Source: Herbaspirillum sp. meg3 (GTDB lineage Bacteria; Pseudomonadota; Gammaproteobacteria; Burkholderiales; Burkholderiaceae_D). From it: a stretch of DNA of 64,000 nucleotides. The position numbers and the translations under genes are program-made. Positions 17,636 to 25,299 of this stretch are shown here, piece after piece. The stretch's first letter is position 1; every line of letters begins with the position of its first letter. A model generated the notes under the pieces. It searched no databases. It saw only the letters and a program-made list of their open reading frames with translations, and was not told the DNA's origin. The stretch is taken from positions 4,340,001 to 4,404,000 of the forward strand of contig NZ_CP022736.1 of the NCBI RefSeq assembly GCF_002257565.1, in the 5' to 3' direction.

Positions 17636-18639
17636 GCAATACACAACCGCAAGTGATCGACATTCACTCGCACTTTTTCCCGCCGATTACCCAGGCCGAA
17701 GCCGCCGCACTCGATCCGCACGCTGCGCCCTGGCTGCAAGTCAAGGACAACGAACACGGCATGATCATGACCGGCAGCAAGCCTTTCCGTCCGGTGTATT
17801 CCGCGCTGTGGGATCCGGCGCGCCGCATTGCTGAAATGGACAAGGCCGGCGTCGACCTGCAGATCATGTGCGCCACGCCGGTGATGTTCGGCTACAGCTA
17901 TCCGGTGGAACAAGCCTTGCCGTGGGCGCAGCGCATGAACGACTACGCCATCGAACTGTGCGCGCATGACCCCAAGCGTCTGAAGACGCTCGCACAGGTG
18001 CCGCTGCAAAACATCGACGCCGCCTGCCTGGAAGCCTCGCGCGCCAAAAGCATCGGCCACATCGGCGTGCAGATCGGCAATCACCTCGGCAGCAAGGATC
18101 TGGACGACGCCGACATGCTGACCTTCCTGACGCATTGCGCCAATGAAGATATCCCATTGCTGGTGCATCCCTGGGACATGATGGGCGGCGAGCAGCGCAT
18201 GAAAAAATGGATGCTGCCGTGGCTGGTCGCCATGCCGGCGGAAACCCAGCTCGGTATTTTGTCGCTGATTCTATCCGGCGCTTTCGAACGCCTGCCGACA
18301 TCGCTGAAGATCTGCTTCGCCCATGGTGGCGGCAGCTTCGCCTTCCTGCTGGGCCGCGTCGACAACGCCTGGCGCGAGCGCGACATCATCCGCGAGGACT
18401 GCCCCAATCTGCCGTCGTCCTACGTCGATCGTTTCCACGTCGACTCGGCCGTGTTCGACAGCCGCGCGCTGGAGCTGCTGGTCGACATCATGGGCGAAGA
18501 GCGCGTGATGCTGGGTTCGGATTATCCCTATCCGCTGGGCGAGCAACAGGTCGGCCAGCTGATCCGCGACACCCGCTTCAGCGCAGCCACGCATGCCCAG
18601 CTGTTGGCGGGTAATGCGCGCAGGTTCTTCGGCATTTGA
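17632..18639 (+). CDS. nbaD: 2-amino-3-carboxymuconate-6-semialdehyde decarboxylase
   Basis: A 335-residue zinc-dependent amidohydrolase-fold decarboxylase (ACMSD). It removes CO2 from the dioxygenase product and so diverts it from spontaneous closure to quinolinate. Zn ligands appear in DIHSHFFPP (HxH, residues 10-12), in VHPWDMMGG, in CFAHGGGSF and in GSDYPYPLG. I choose the TTG at 17632: it overlaps the nbaC stop (TTGA), has AAGGGG six bases upstream, and begins right before the conserved region. The upstream open frame is within nbaC. Confidence 0.94.
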   Translation: MSNTQPQVIDIHSHFFPPITQAEAAALDPHAAPWLQVKDNEHGMIMTGSKPFRPVYSALWDPARRIAEMDKAGVDLQIMCATPVMFGYSYPVEQALPWAQRMNDYAIELCAHDPKRLKTLAQVPLQNIDAACLEASRAKSIGHIGVQIGNHLGSKDLDDADMLTFLTHCANEDIPLLVHPWDMMGGEQRMKKWMLPWLVAMPAETQLGILSLILSGAFERLPTSLKICFAHGGGSFAFLLGRVDNAWRERDIIREDCPNLPSSYVDRFHVDSAVFDSRALELLVDIMGEERVMLGSDYPYPLGEQQVGQLIRDTRFSAATHAQLLAGNARRFFGI

Positions 18640-18740
18640 TTTTTACTTCGGCATGACAAGCGCAGTGCATAATGCTGCGCAAATAAAAGTGGCTGGTGCA
18701 CGGTTTTCCAGCCACACAAGAATACCTTCAGGAGGAAGAC

Positions 18741-20129
18741 ATGCAGCATAGCAGCGACCATTTTCAAGGAATTGTCGATCAGGAAAAGGGGTTGCAACGT
18801 AGTTTGAGCAGCGCCCAGATGTCGATGATCGCCATTGGCGGCGCCATCGGCACCGGCCTGTTTCTCGGCAGCGGTTTTGCGATCGGTTTTGCCGGTCCCA
18901 GCGTTCTCATCAGCTATGCCGTCGGTGCCGTCATCGCTCTGCTGCTGATGGGGTGCCTGGCCGAGATGACGGTGGCGCATCCGACCTCGGGATCGTTCGG
19001 CGCCTATGCCGGCTATTACGTCAGCCCCTGGGCCGGCTTCATGGTGCGCTATGCCTACTGGGCGTCGATCGTGCTGGCCGTCGGCACCGAAGTCACGGCG
19101 GTGGCGCTGTACATGCAGTACTGGTTTCCCGGTTCGCCGGCGTGGTTGTGGATCGTGCTGTTCTCGGGCGCACTGATCGTCGTCAATGCGCTGAGCGTGA
19201 ACATCTTCGGCTTCATCGAATACTGGTTCTCGATGATCAAGATCGTCGCCATCGTCGGCTTCATCCTGCTGGGCGCGTACATCGTCTACGGCGCACCAGT
19301 CGACGGCCCTATCGGTTTCAAGAATTATGTGGCGCACGGGGGCTTCTTCCCCAAAGGTTATTGGGGCACCTGGGTGGCAGTGATCGTGTCGATCTTCAGC
19401 TACCTCAGCATTGAAATGATCGCCGTCGCCGCCGGCGAAGCCAAGGAGCCTGAAAAGGCCATCACGCACGCCTTCCGCGCTGCGATGTTCCGTCTGGTGA
19501 TTTTCTATCTGCTGACCCTGGCGCTGATGCTGGCGATCCTGCCGTGGTCGTCGGCCGGTACCGACAAGAGTCCGTTCGTGCTGGTGATGGAAGCGATCCA
19601 TGTCGCAGGCGCGCCCGGCATCATCAACTTCGTGGTGCTGATCGCCGCCTTGTCGGCCATGAATAGCCAGCTCTACATCACTACCCGCATGATGTTCAGC
19701 CTGTCGCGCGCCGGTTACGCCTCGCCGCAGTTCGGCAAGGTCAGCAAGCGCGGCGTGCCGGTGCGGGCGCTGGGCCTGTCGTGTATCGGCATCGCCATCG
19801 CGACCGCATTGAGCGTGCTGTATCCGAAAGCGTCGTTCACGCTGATGATGTCGGTATCGATGTTTGGTGCGATGTTCACCTGGCTGATGATCTTCGTGAC
19901 GCACTTCTGCTTCCGCCGCCGCTGGAGCAAGGAAGGCGGCCGGCCGCTGGCGTTCCGCATGTGGGGTTTTCCGGGTCTGACTTTATTGGGTGCGCTGTTG
20001 ATGGTGGCAATCATGGTGACGACGTATTTCACCGATGAGTTCAAGGCAACGCTGCTGTCGGGCATTCCCTTCGTGGCCTTGCTGAGCGTGATCTACTTCA
20101 TCTGGTATCGCAAACCCGTGAAGCTCTGA
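18741..20129 (+). CDS. APC-superfamily amino-acid permease
   Basis: A 462-residue inner-membrane symporter of the amino acid transporter (AAT) family, with about 12 membrane segments and the conserved N-terminal motif SMIAIGGAIGTGLFLGSG. It resembles GabP/proline-type permeases. An excellent ribosome site (AGGAGGAAG) fixes the start at 18741. It follows the decarboxylase by 101 bases on the same strand and precedes a strong terminator, so it probably belongs to the same operon. Substrate is unknown; an aromatic amino acid or kynurenine-type compound would fit the neighbourhood. Confidence 0.85.
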   Translation: MQHSSDHFQGIVDQEKGLQRSLSSAQMSMIAIGGAIGTGLFLGSGFAIGFAGPSVLISYAVGAVIALLLMGCLAEMTVAHPTSGSFGAYAGYYVSPWAGFMVRYAYWASIVLAVGTEVTAVALYMQYWFPGSPAWLWIVLFSGALIVVNALSVNIFGFIEYWFSMIKIVAIVGFILLGAYIVYGAPVDGPIGFKNYVAHGGFFPKGYWGTWVAVIVSIFSYLSIEMIAVAAGEAKEPEKAITHAFRAAMFRLVIFYLLTLALMLAILPWSSAGTDKSPFVLVMEAIHVAGAPGIINFVVLIAALSAMNSQLYITTRMMFSLSRAGYASPQFGKVSKRGVPVRALGLSCIGIAIATALSVLYPKASFTLMMSVSMFGAMFTWLMIFVTHFCFRRRWSKEGGRPLAFRMWGFPGLTLLGALLMVAIMVTTYFTDEFKATLLSGIPFVALLSVIYFIWYRKPVKL

Positions 20130-20146
20130 ACCTACATCGCTCTACG

Positions 20147-20178
20147 AAAAAGCCGTGAATCGCTTCACGGCTTTTTTT
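20147..20178. terminator. Bidirectional terminator between the permease and cupredoxin genes
   Basis: The stem AAAAAGCCGTGAA / TTCACGGCTTTTT with a TCGC loop carries an A-run on one side and a seven-T run on the other. It can serve both converging genes, whose stops are 18 and 12 bases away. Confidence 0.9.
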
Positions 20179-20189
20179 GTGAATAGCGT

Positions 20190-20573
20190 TCAGGTTACAA
20201 CCAGCGAACCCGACATGCTTTCATGGCCGGAGCCGCAGAAGATGTCGCAGTAAAAGGTGAATTCGCCGGTCTTATCCGGGATGAACCGCAGCTTCGCGAC
20301 CTTGCCCGGCACCATGTCCGCACGTACGCCAAAGTCCGGTGCATTGAAGCCCATCGGGATATCGAGACTGGTTAGCTCCAGGATCACCGGAACACCTCTT
20401 TTCAGCGGGATGACGCTGGGTGAAAAATCGAATCGCTTGGCCGTTACTTTGATGACGCGATCCTTCGGCTGAGCCACTGCAATCGCCATCACGCCCAGTC
20501 CGCCTGCCGCGCAACCGGCCAGCAGCAGACGTCGCTTCGCGTCGACTTTCTTATCGTTTGTATTCACACTCAT
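20190..20573 (-). CDS. Exported cupredoxin with a CuA-like motif
   Basis: A 127-residue secreted single-domain cupredoxin. Residues 12-35 form an export signal with twin arginines (AKRRLLLAG) and a likely cleavage after AVA. The C-terminal C109-x3-C113-G-x2-H117-x2-M120 is the CuA loop of cytochrome oxidase subunit II and nitrous oxide reductase. The usual first histidine, in the DVxH segment, is replaced by Met74 (TSLDIPMGF), so the metal site is probably atypical. The start at 20573 overlaps the upstream phosphoesterase stop as ATGA. Electron transfer or copper handling in the periplasm is likely; partner unknown. Confidence 0.82.
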   Translation of the reverse strand: MSVNTNDKKVDAKRRLLLAGCAAGGLGVMAIAVAQPKDRVIKVTAKRFDFSPSVIPLKRGVPVILELTSLDIPMGFNAPDFGVRADMVPGKVAKLRFIPDKTGEFTFYCDIFCGSGHESMSGSLVVT

Positions 20574-21544
20574 GATTTCGCTGCTCCTACGGCAAGTTCG
20601 TTCAGGGTGTATTCGGTGTTGCGCGGACGCGGCTCCGGCTTGACCGTCCGCACGCCAAGTCCCTGATACGGATGCGCGGCATCCCAGGCCAGCGGTGTGC
20701 GCTTGGGCTGCGATCCCGGCGCCGGCAGCGGGAAAATCAGCGACTTCGCAGAGTGATGCGCGATGTGGCCGGTCATGTGATGGTTTTCTTGATGGATGTG
20801 ACCGTAGAACACGGTGACGTTGGAGTACGGCATCAACAGCTCCACCGCCTTGGCGCCGTCGCGCGTGGCCCAGTCCCATTGCGGATACAGGTCAAACAGC
20901 GGGCGATGTGTGAACACCACGATACGTGCGTCGGCCGGTTGTTGCTTGAGATCGGCAGCCAGCCAGGCCAGCTGTTCGTCACCGATGCGTGCAGCCGGAT
21001 CGGTGACATTGTCGAGCACGATGAAATGCACGCCCTTGTGGTCGAAGGTGTAATGCGTCTTGCCGAAGAATTCCTGATACGCCTTGCCGTTGTCCAGCGC
21101 GGCATCGTGCTCACCCGGCATGTAGTACACCGTCTTCACCTTGAGCGCCGCGACGATGTCGCGGAACTGCGCCAGCCGCTGGCGGCGCTCACGCGGGTCG
21201 TCCGTGGTGTGCGTCAGGTCGCCGGTGAAGACGATGAAATCCGGCACCTGCTCCAGGCCGTTCACGGTAGCAACGGCCTTCTGCAAGGTGCCTTTGGCGT
21301 CGGGATTGACGTCACCCTCAAAGCCCCAGTGCGTATCCGACAGCTGCACGAAGAAGAAATCTTCCGCTCCGGCAACGCCCATGCTGTCCGCCGCTGCCGC
21401 CCATCCGCTCAAGCCTGACGCAAAGATGACGCCGCCGAGTCCGGCCAGACGAAGAAAGCCGCGCCTGTCGACCCCGTTGCCGGGATCATTGTTTATGCCA
21501 TTGTTCATATCATTATTCGTATCATTGTTACTATCGTTGCCCAT
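20570..21544 (-). CDS. Tat-exported metallophosphoesterase
   Basis: A 324-residue calcineurin-like phosphoesterase. All blocks are present: SDTH (DxH), FTGDLTH, PGEHD, VFTHRP and GHIH. PGEHD has Glu where most relatives have Asn (GNHD). A Tat signal, DRRGFLRLAG plus a hydrophobic stretch ending GWAAAAD, indicates folding before export. Before it lies an Asn-rich run of [S/T/M/I]-N-N-[D/G] tetrapeptides. The ATG at 21544 has GGAGG five to six bases upstream; a TTG four codons earlier is the alternative. It is translationally coupled to the cupredoxin gene. Substrate unknown. Confidence 0.85.
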   Translation of the reverse strand: MGNDSNNDTNNDMNNGINNDPGNGVDRRGFLRLAGLGGVIFASGLSGWAAAADSMGVAGAEDFFFVQLSDTHWGFEGDVNPDAKGTLQKAVATVNGLEQVPDFIVFTGDLTHTTDDPRERRQRLAQFRDIVAALKVKTVYYMPGEHDAALDNGKAYQEFFGKTHYTFDHKGVHFIVLDNVTDPAARIGDEQLAWLAADLKQQPADARIVVFTHRPLFDLYPQWDWATRDGAKAVELLMPYSNVTVFYGHIHQENHHMTGHIAHHSAKSLIFPLPAPGSQPKRTPLAWDAAHPYQGLGVRTVKPEPRPRNTEYTLNELAVGAAKS

Positions 21545-21604
21545 GACGTCCTCCAAGGTTGCACCGATCCCCTGATCGATATCGACCTGAACCGGCGACG
21601 CGAA

Positions 21605-21663
21605 GGATTTATTCCCATTATTTTTTTCACGTTATCGGGAATAAAAACAAGGTATTTCCAGTC
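21605..21663. promoter_or_regulatory. Divergent GGGAATAAA boxes between phosphoesterase and ECF sigma genes
   Basis: TTATTCCC at 21609-21616 (GGGAATAA on the minus strand) and GGGAATAA at 21637-21644 point away from each other towards the two divergent genes. Seventeen to eighteen bases after each GGAAT core lies GGTT (minus strand) or AGTC (plus strand). GGAA-type -35 with GT-type -10 elements are typical of ECF sigma promoters. I infer that the sigma factor at 21692 drives both transcripts. Confidence 0.5.
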
Positions 21664-21691
21664 TCGTCTTCATAACCATGGACACGCGTGC

Positions 21692-22240
21692 ATGACCGAC
21701 CCGATAAAGAACCGACGATTTCACATGCTGGTGATGCCGCATCTGAACTCGGCATTCAACCTGGCCTGCTGGCTGACACGCAGCCGGCACGATGCAGAAG
21801 ATCTGGTGCAAGAGGCCAGCCTGCGGGCTTTCCGCTTTTTTGACGGATTTCACGGTGACGATGCCCGCGCGTGGCTGCTCACGATCGTGCGCAATACCTT
21901 CTACACCTGGTATCAGGAGAACCATGCGCAGCAGCAGAACACGCTCTTCGATGAAGAGTTTCACAGTCTCGACACCACGGATGCCGTCGATATGCACTAC
22001 CGCGACAACAATCCGGAAAAGCTGCTCTTGCGCAAGGATAGTGAACGCCAGTTGCAACAGGGACTTGCCGCTTTGCCGCTGGAGTTTCGCGAGGTCATGG
22101 TCATGCGTGAACTGGAGGATCTGTCGTACAAGCAAATCGCCGGCATCGTCGACATCCCGATCGGCACGGTCATGTCGCGTCTCGGCCGTGGCCGCAAGCT
22201 GCTGGCAAAAATTCTTGCTCCGGCAAATCAGGGGGAATGA
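21692..22240 (+). CDS. ECF-family RNA polymerase sigma factor
   Basis: A 182-residue sigma-70 family group IV factor. Region 2 covers about residues 10-75 (LACWLTRSRHDAEDLVQEASLRAFRFFDGFHG, then ARAWLLTIVRNTFYTWY). Region 4 lies at about 125-175 (LPLEFREVMVMRELEDLSYKQIAGIVDIPIGTVMSRLGRGRKLL). The stop overlaps the anti-sigma start as ATGA. No strong ribosome site precedes the ATG at 21692. It probably controls the divergent phosphoesterase-cupredoxin genes. Confidence 0.93.
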   Translation: MTDPIKNRRFHMLVMPHLNSAFNLACWLTRSRHDAEDLVQEASLRAFRFFDGFHGDDARAWLLTIVRNTFYTWYQENHAQQQNTLFDEEFHSLDTTDAVDMHYRDNNPEKLLLRKDSERQLQQGLAALPLEFREVMVMRELEDLSYKQIAGIVDIPIGTVMSRLGRGRKLLAKILAPANQGE

Positions 22241-23037
22241 TGGAACACAGCGAAATCATGGAACTGCTGCCGGCCTACGTGGATCAGGAACTCGGCATTG
22301 CAGAGACGCTTACCGTGCAAAGCCATCTGGACAGTTGCCCGGAGTGCCGGCGCGAATACGCCGAACAATCGGCGCTGAGCAAATGCGTACGCACTGAAAC
22401 CGCTTACTTCAAGGCACCGCCGGATCTGGCCGCCCGCATTGCCGCTCATATTCCGGATACATTGCCGCAAGACAAGCCACGCCGGATCAGCCTGCCAAGC
22501 TTTCCGGCGAGCTGGGGTCTCAGCTCGAATCTGAGCTGGCTGCAGGTTGGCACGGCCATGGCGACCTTGCTGGTTGCGGTCTGGAGCGCCGGTCTGTATC
22601 TCAACCTGCCGACGGCGGACGACCGCATCACGGAGGAAGCCATCTCCAACCATGTACGTTCCCTGCAGGCCGACCATCTGACCGATGTCGCCTCCACCGA
22701 TCAGCATACGGTGAAGCCGTGGTTCAACGGCAAGCTGAATTTTGCGCCGACAGTGATCGATCTTGCGCCGCAAGGCTTTGTGCTGGAAGGCGGCCGGCTG
22801 GATTATCTTGACGGCCATCCGGTCGCCGCGCTGATCTATCGCCGCCAGAAGCATCCCATCAATCTGTACATCTGGCCGGCCAACGGCAAAGACGCCGGGC
22901 CGAAGGCCGAGAGCAGCCGCGGCTATCACGTGGTGCACTGGACGGCGGACGAGATGCATTACTGGGCGGTGTCCGACGTGGAAGAAAGCGAATTGCTGAA
23001 GTTCTCCGGGATTTTGCGCCTGGCAACGCATCAATAA
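22237..23037 (+). CDS. Membrane anti-sigma factor with zinc-finger domain
   Basis: A 266-residue anti-sigma factor for the preceding ECF sigma. The N-terminal ZAS-type finger is H-x3-C-x2-C (HLDSCPEC, about residues 30-37), a likely single membrane segment is at about 105-127 (VGTAMATLLVAVWSAGLYLNL), and a sensor domain follows outside. The C-terminal part (LEGGRLDYLDGHPVAALIYRRQKHPINLYIW) is of the kind found in many Burkholderiales anti-sigma proteins. Overlap with the sigma gene indicates coupled, stoichiometric synthesis. The inducing signal is unknown. Confidence 0.88.
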   Translation: MMEHSEIMELLPAYVDQELGIAETLTVQSHLDSCPECRREYAEQSALSKCVRTETAYFKAPPDLAARIAAHIPDTLPQDKPRRISLPSFPASWGLSSNLSWLQVGTAMATLLVAVWSAGLYLNLPTADDRITEEAISNHVRSLQADHLTDVASTDQHTVKPWFNGKLNFAPTVIDLAPQGFVLEGGRLDYLDGHPVAALIYRRQKHPINLYIWPANGKDAGPKAESSRGYHVVHWTADEMHYWAVSDVEESELLKFSGILRLATHQ

Positions 23038-23073
23038 ACCAGTCAGTCTGGTTTCTCTCCACCCACATCCCTG

Positions 23074-23104
23074 AAAAGCCGTGACGCCCGTCGCGGCTTT
23101 TTTA
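23074..23104 (+). terminator. Terminator after the sigma/anti-sigma operon
   Basis: The stem AAAAGCCGTGAC / GTCGCGGCTTTT (one G-T pair) encloses a short GCCC loop and is followed by a T-run, 36 bases after the anti-sigma stop. Confidence 0.82.
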
Positions 23105-23448
23105 TGTGCAACAGTCGCGGAAAAACCGCTTGACCGTGATTTTCTGCGTACACTACTATTTCAGGCACGCTTCGGTCGGGATGAAAAAGAACCGAAGCAA
23201 AAAACAAATAAGAATCAAAGCAGAGACAAGCAAAAAAACACTGGCATCAGCAGCCGATCTTCCGGCACGCATTTCCTTATTATCGTCATCACCAGCCTCA
23301 ACAGCGTCACCAGCAAGCGCAGCACCGTTGTATGTTGTAGAAGAAGCGGCAACCGGCTTATCCATACCGGGCAGTAAAAAAGCAACCGTCCATCAGACGG
23401 CATAACAACAGCAGCATCAAAGACACAACCAATCAGGAGGAGCAACAG
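23105..23448. other. Intergenic leader of the binding-protein gene
   Basis: This 344-base stretch holds the promoter and leader of the gene at 23449. It is A-rich in its first half. A 99-codon frame at 23106-23405 has no family feature or ribosome site. I see no clear operator. Confidence 0.45.
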
Positions 23449-24663
23449 ATGAACGTCACCAAGACAGCCATCGCGGCGACCGTGGCCGCCGTATTTGCAG
23501 GGGGATTTGCCGCACCGGCGGCAGCGCAGATTTCAGGGGATGTGGTCAAGATCGGCATCATTACCGACTTATCGGGCGTCTATATCGACATCGACGGTCA
23601 GGGCGGGATCGAAGCGATCAAGATGGCGATTGCCGACTTCGGCGGCACGGTCAACGGCAAGAAGATTGAACTGGTCACGGCCGACCATCAGAACAAGGCC
23701 GACATCGCCGCCTCCAAGGCGCGCGAGTGGTTCGACCAGCAAGGCGTGGACATGCTGATCGGCGGCACCAATTCAGGCACCAGCCTGGCCATGGCCAAGG
23801 TGGCCGGTGAAAAGAAAAAAACCTTCATCGCCGTCGGCGGTGCGACTGCGCGGCTGACCAATGAGGAATGCACCCCCTACACCATCCATTACGCCTACGA
23901 CACAGTCGCACTGGCCAAGGGTACCGGCTCGGCGATCGTCAAGAACGGCGGCAAGAGCTGGTACTTCCTGACGGCCGACTATGCCTTCGGCGCATCGCTG
24001 GAGAAAGATACCTCCGATATCGTCAAGGCCAACGGCGGCACGGTGGTGGGTGCGGTCAAGCATCCACTGGGCGCGTCGGACTTCTCGTCCTTCATGCTGC
24101 AGGCACAGGCATCGAAGGCGCAGATCCTGGGTCTGGCCAATGCCGGCGGCGACACCATCAACTCGATCAAGGCCGCCAACGAGTTCGGCATCAACAAGAC
24201 CATGAAGCTGGCCGGCCTGCTGATGTTCATCAACGACGTGCATGCGCTGACGCTACAGGTCACGCAAGGCATGTATCTGACCGACGGCTGGTACTGGGAC
24301 ATGAATCAGGAAACCCGCGACTGGTCCAAGCGCTACTTCGCCAAGATGAAGCGCATGCCCTCGATGCTGCAAGCCGCCGACTACTCAGCGACGACGCAGT
24401 ATCTGAATGCGGTCAAGGCCAGCGGCACCGACGATCCGGACAAGGTTATCGCGCAGATGCACAAGACCAAGATCAACGATTTCTTCGCCAAGAACGGCTA
24501 CATTCGTCCGGATGGCCGCATGGTGCATGACATGTACCTGATGGAAGTGAAGAAGCCGTCCGAATCGAAGTATCCTTGGGATTACTACAAGGTGGTGCAG
24601 ACCATTCCGGCTGAACAGGCCTGGACTACCAAGGCAGAATCCAAGTGCTCGCTGTGGAAGTAA
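23449..24663 (+). CDS. Orphan periplasmic binding protein, branched-chain amino-acid type (Peripla_BP_6)
   Basis: A 404-residue type I periplasmic binding protein. The signal peptide is residues 1-26 (cleavage around APAAAQ), then VKIGIITDLSGVYIDIDGQGGIEAIKMA begins the first lobe. AGGAGGAG fixes the start. No permease or ATPase gene of an ABC transporter lies nearby, so it either serves a transporter elsewhere or has another role, such as a sensory or carrier protein. It converges on the cytochrome c gene. Homologs of this subgroup often sit near aromatic or alcohol catabolism genes; that is a general impression, not a search result. Confidence 0.87.
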   Translation: MNVTKTAIAATVAAVFAGGFAAPAAAQISGDVVKIGIITDLSGVYIDIDGQGGIEAIKMAIADFGGTVNGKKIELVTADHQNKADIAASKAREWFDQQGVDMLIGGTNSGTSLAMAKVAGEKKKTFIAVGGATARLTNEECTPYTIHYAYDTVALAKGTGSAIVKNGGKSWYFLTADYAFGASLEKDTSDIVKANGGTVVGAVKHPLGASDFSSFMLQAQASKAQILGLANAGGDTINSIKAANEFGINKTMKLAGLLMFINDVHALTLQVTQGMYLTDGWYWDMNQETRDWSKRYFAKMKRMPSMLQAADYSATTQYLNAVKASGTDDPDKVIAQMHKTKINDFFAKNGYIRPDGRMVHDMYLMEVKKPSESKYPWDYYKVVQTIPAEQAWTTKAESKCSLWK

Positions 24664-24679
24664 ACTCCCTCTAACAAGC

Positions 24680-24710
24680 CTGCCGGCCGGACCTTGCGTC
24701 AGGCCGGCAG
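24680..24710 (+). terminator. Hairpin after the binding-protein gene
   Basis: CTGCCGGCC (24680-24688) pairs perfectly with GGCCGGCAG (24702-24710) about 17 bases after the stop. There is no T-run, so it may be a weak or Rho-assisted terminator, or an mRNA-end stabiliser. Confidence 0.55.
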
Positions 24711-24765
24711 CGCTGCTCCATCCCCTGCCGCATCCCTGCTGTATTGCACGTCCGTATTTTCTTTC

Positions 24766-25083
24766 CTATTTCTTGTTCAAACTCATGATCCAGTGTGCGA
24801 AGCGCTCGGCCTCAGCCTCGGTCAGCCCGGCGTTGGGCGGCATGGCCATCGTGCCCCACTTGCCGCTGCTGCCGTCAAGCATGCTGCGCTTCAACTTGGC
24901 AATGGCGTCCTTATCCTTGCCATAACGCGCAGCGACGTCATTGAAGGCCGGGCCGATCAGCTTGCTGTCCATCTTGTGACAGACGCGGCAGCTTTCTTCG
25001 GCAGCCGATGCCGCCATGCCGGTGACAGGTGAAAACAGAATCGGCAGCGACAAGGTGACGAACAGGATGGAGCGAAACTTCAT
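24766..25083 (-). CDS. Periplasmic class I cytochrome c (c551 type)
   Basis: A 105-residue monohaem cytochrome c. The signal peptide is about residues 1-25 (MKFRSILFVTLSLPILFS). The haem motif is CRVCH, followed by KMDSKLIGPAF, and the Met ligand is in WGTMAMPPN, all as in c551/c552 electron carriers. AGGAAA precedes the ATG at 25083. An intrinsic terminator for minus-strand transcription lies only 23 bases upstream of this start. It follows the LVIVD protein gene on the same strand and may carry electrons for it or for the cupredoxin; that is inferred. Confidence 0.93.
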   Translation of the reverse strand: MKFRSILFVTLSLPILFSPVTGMAASAAEESCRVCHKMDSKLIGPAFNDVAARYGKDKDAIAKLKRSMLDGSSGKWGTMAMPPNAGLTEAEAERFAHWIMSLNKK

Positions 25084-25106
25084 GATGGTTTCCTGAAAAA
25101 ACGGAC

Positions 25107-25143
25107 AAAAAAAGTGCCATTCAGCTTCGACACTGAATGGCAC
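25107..25143 (-). terminator. Intrinsic terminator just upstream of the cytochrome c gene
   Basis: On the minus strand a perfect 11-bp stem, GTGCCATTCAG / CTGAATGGCAC, with an eight-base loop is followed at once by seven T. Its T-run ends 23 bases before the cytochrome c start codon, so no separate promoter fits between them. It may end the propeller-gene transcript or act as an attenuator. Confidence 0.85.
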
Positions 25144-25299
25144 AAGCTCAAGAGAAGGACAAAGAATGAACTTCCTTAACTCCGGATCCGGTCAGAGATC
25201 CGTACTACATGCGGCGGGATGTCATCCATCGAAAAAGATGGCACCCGCCTCATTGGTTGCTACGCATTGTTTGCTTGCGTATAGGTAGAGGCCCGGCGC
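25144..25299. other. Gap between the propeller and cytochrome c genes with a second hairpin
   Basis: Between the LVIVD stop and the terminator lies a second potential hairpin at about 25213-25252 (outer GCGGG/CCCGC, inner GCCATC/GATGG on the minus strand) without a T-run. A cytochrome c promoter could lie in this gap, but I see no clear -35/-10. Confidence 0.35.

Noticed and set aside
23106..23405. Possible 99-residue protein before the binding-protein gene
   Set aside because: No ribosome site, no known domain, and it begins inside the terminator tail of the upstream operon.
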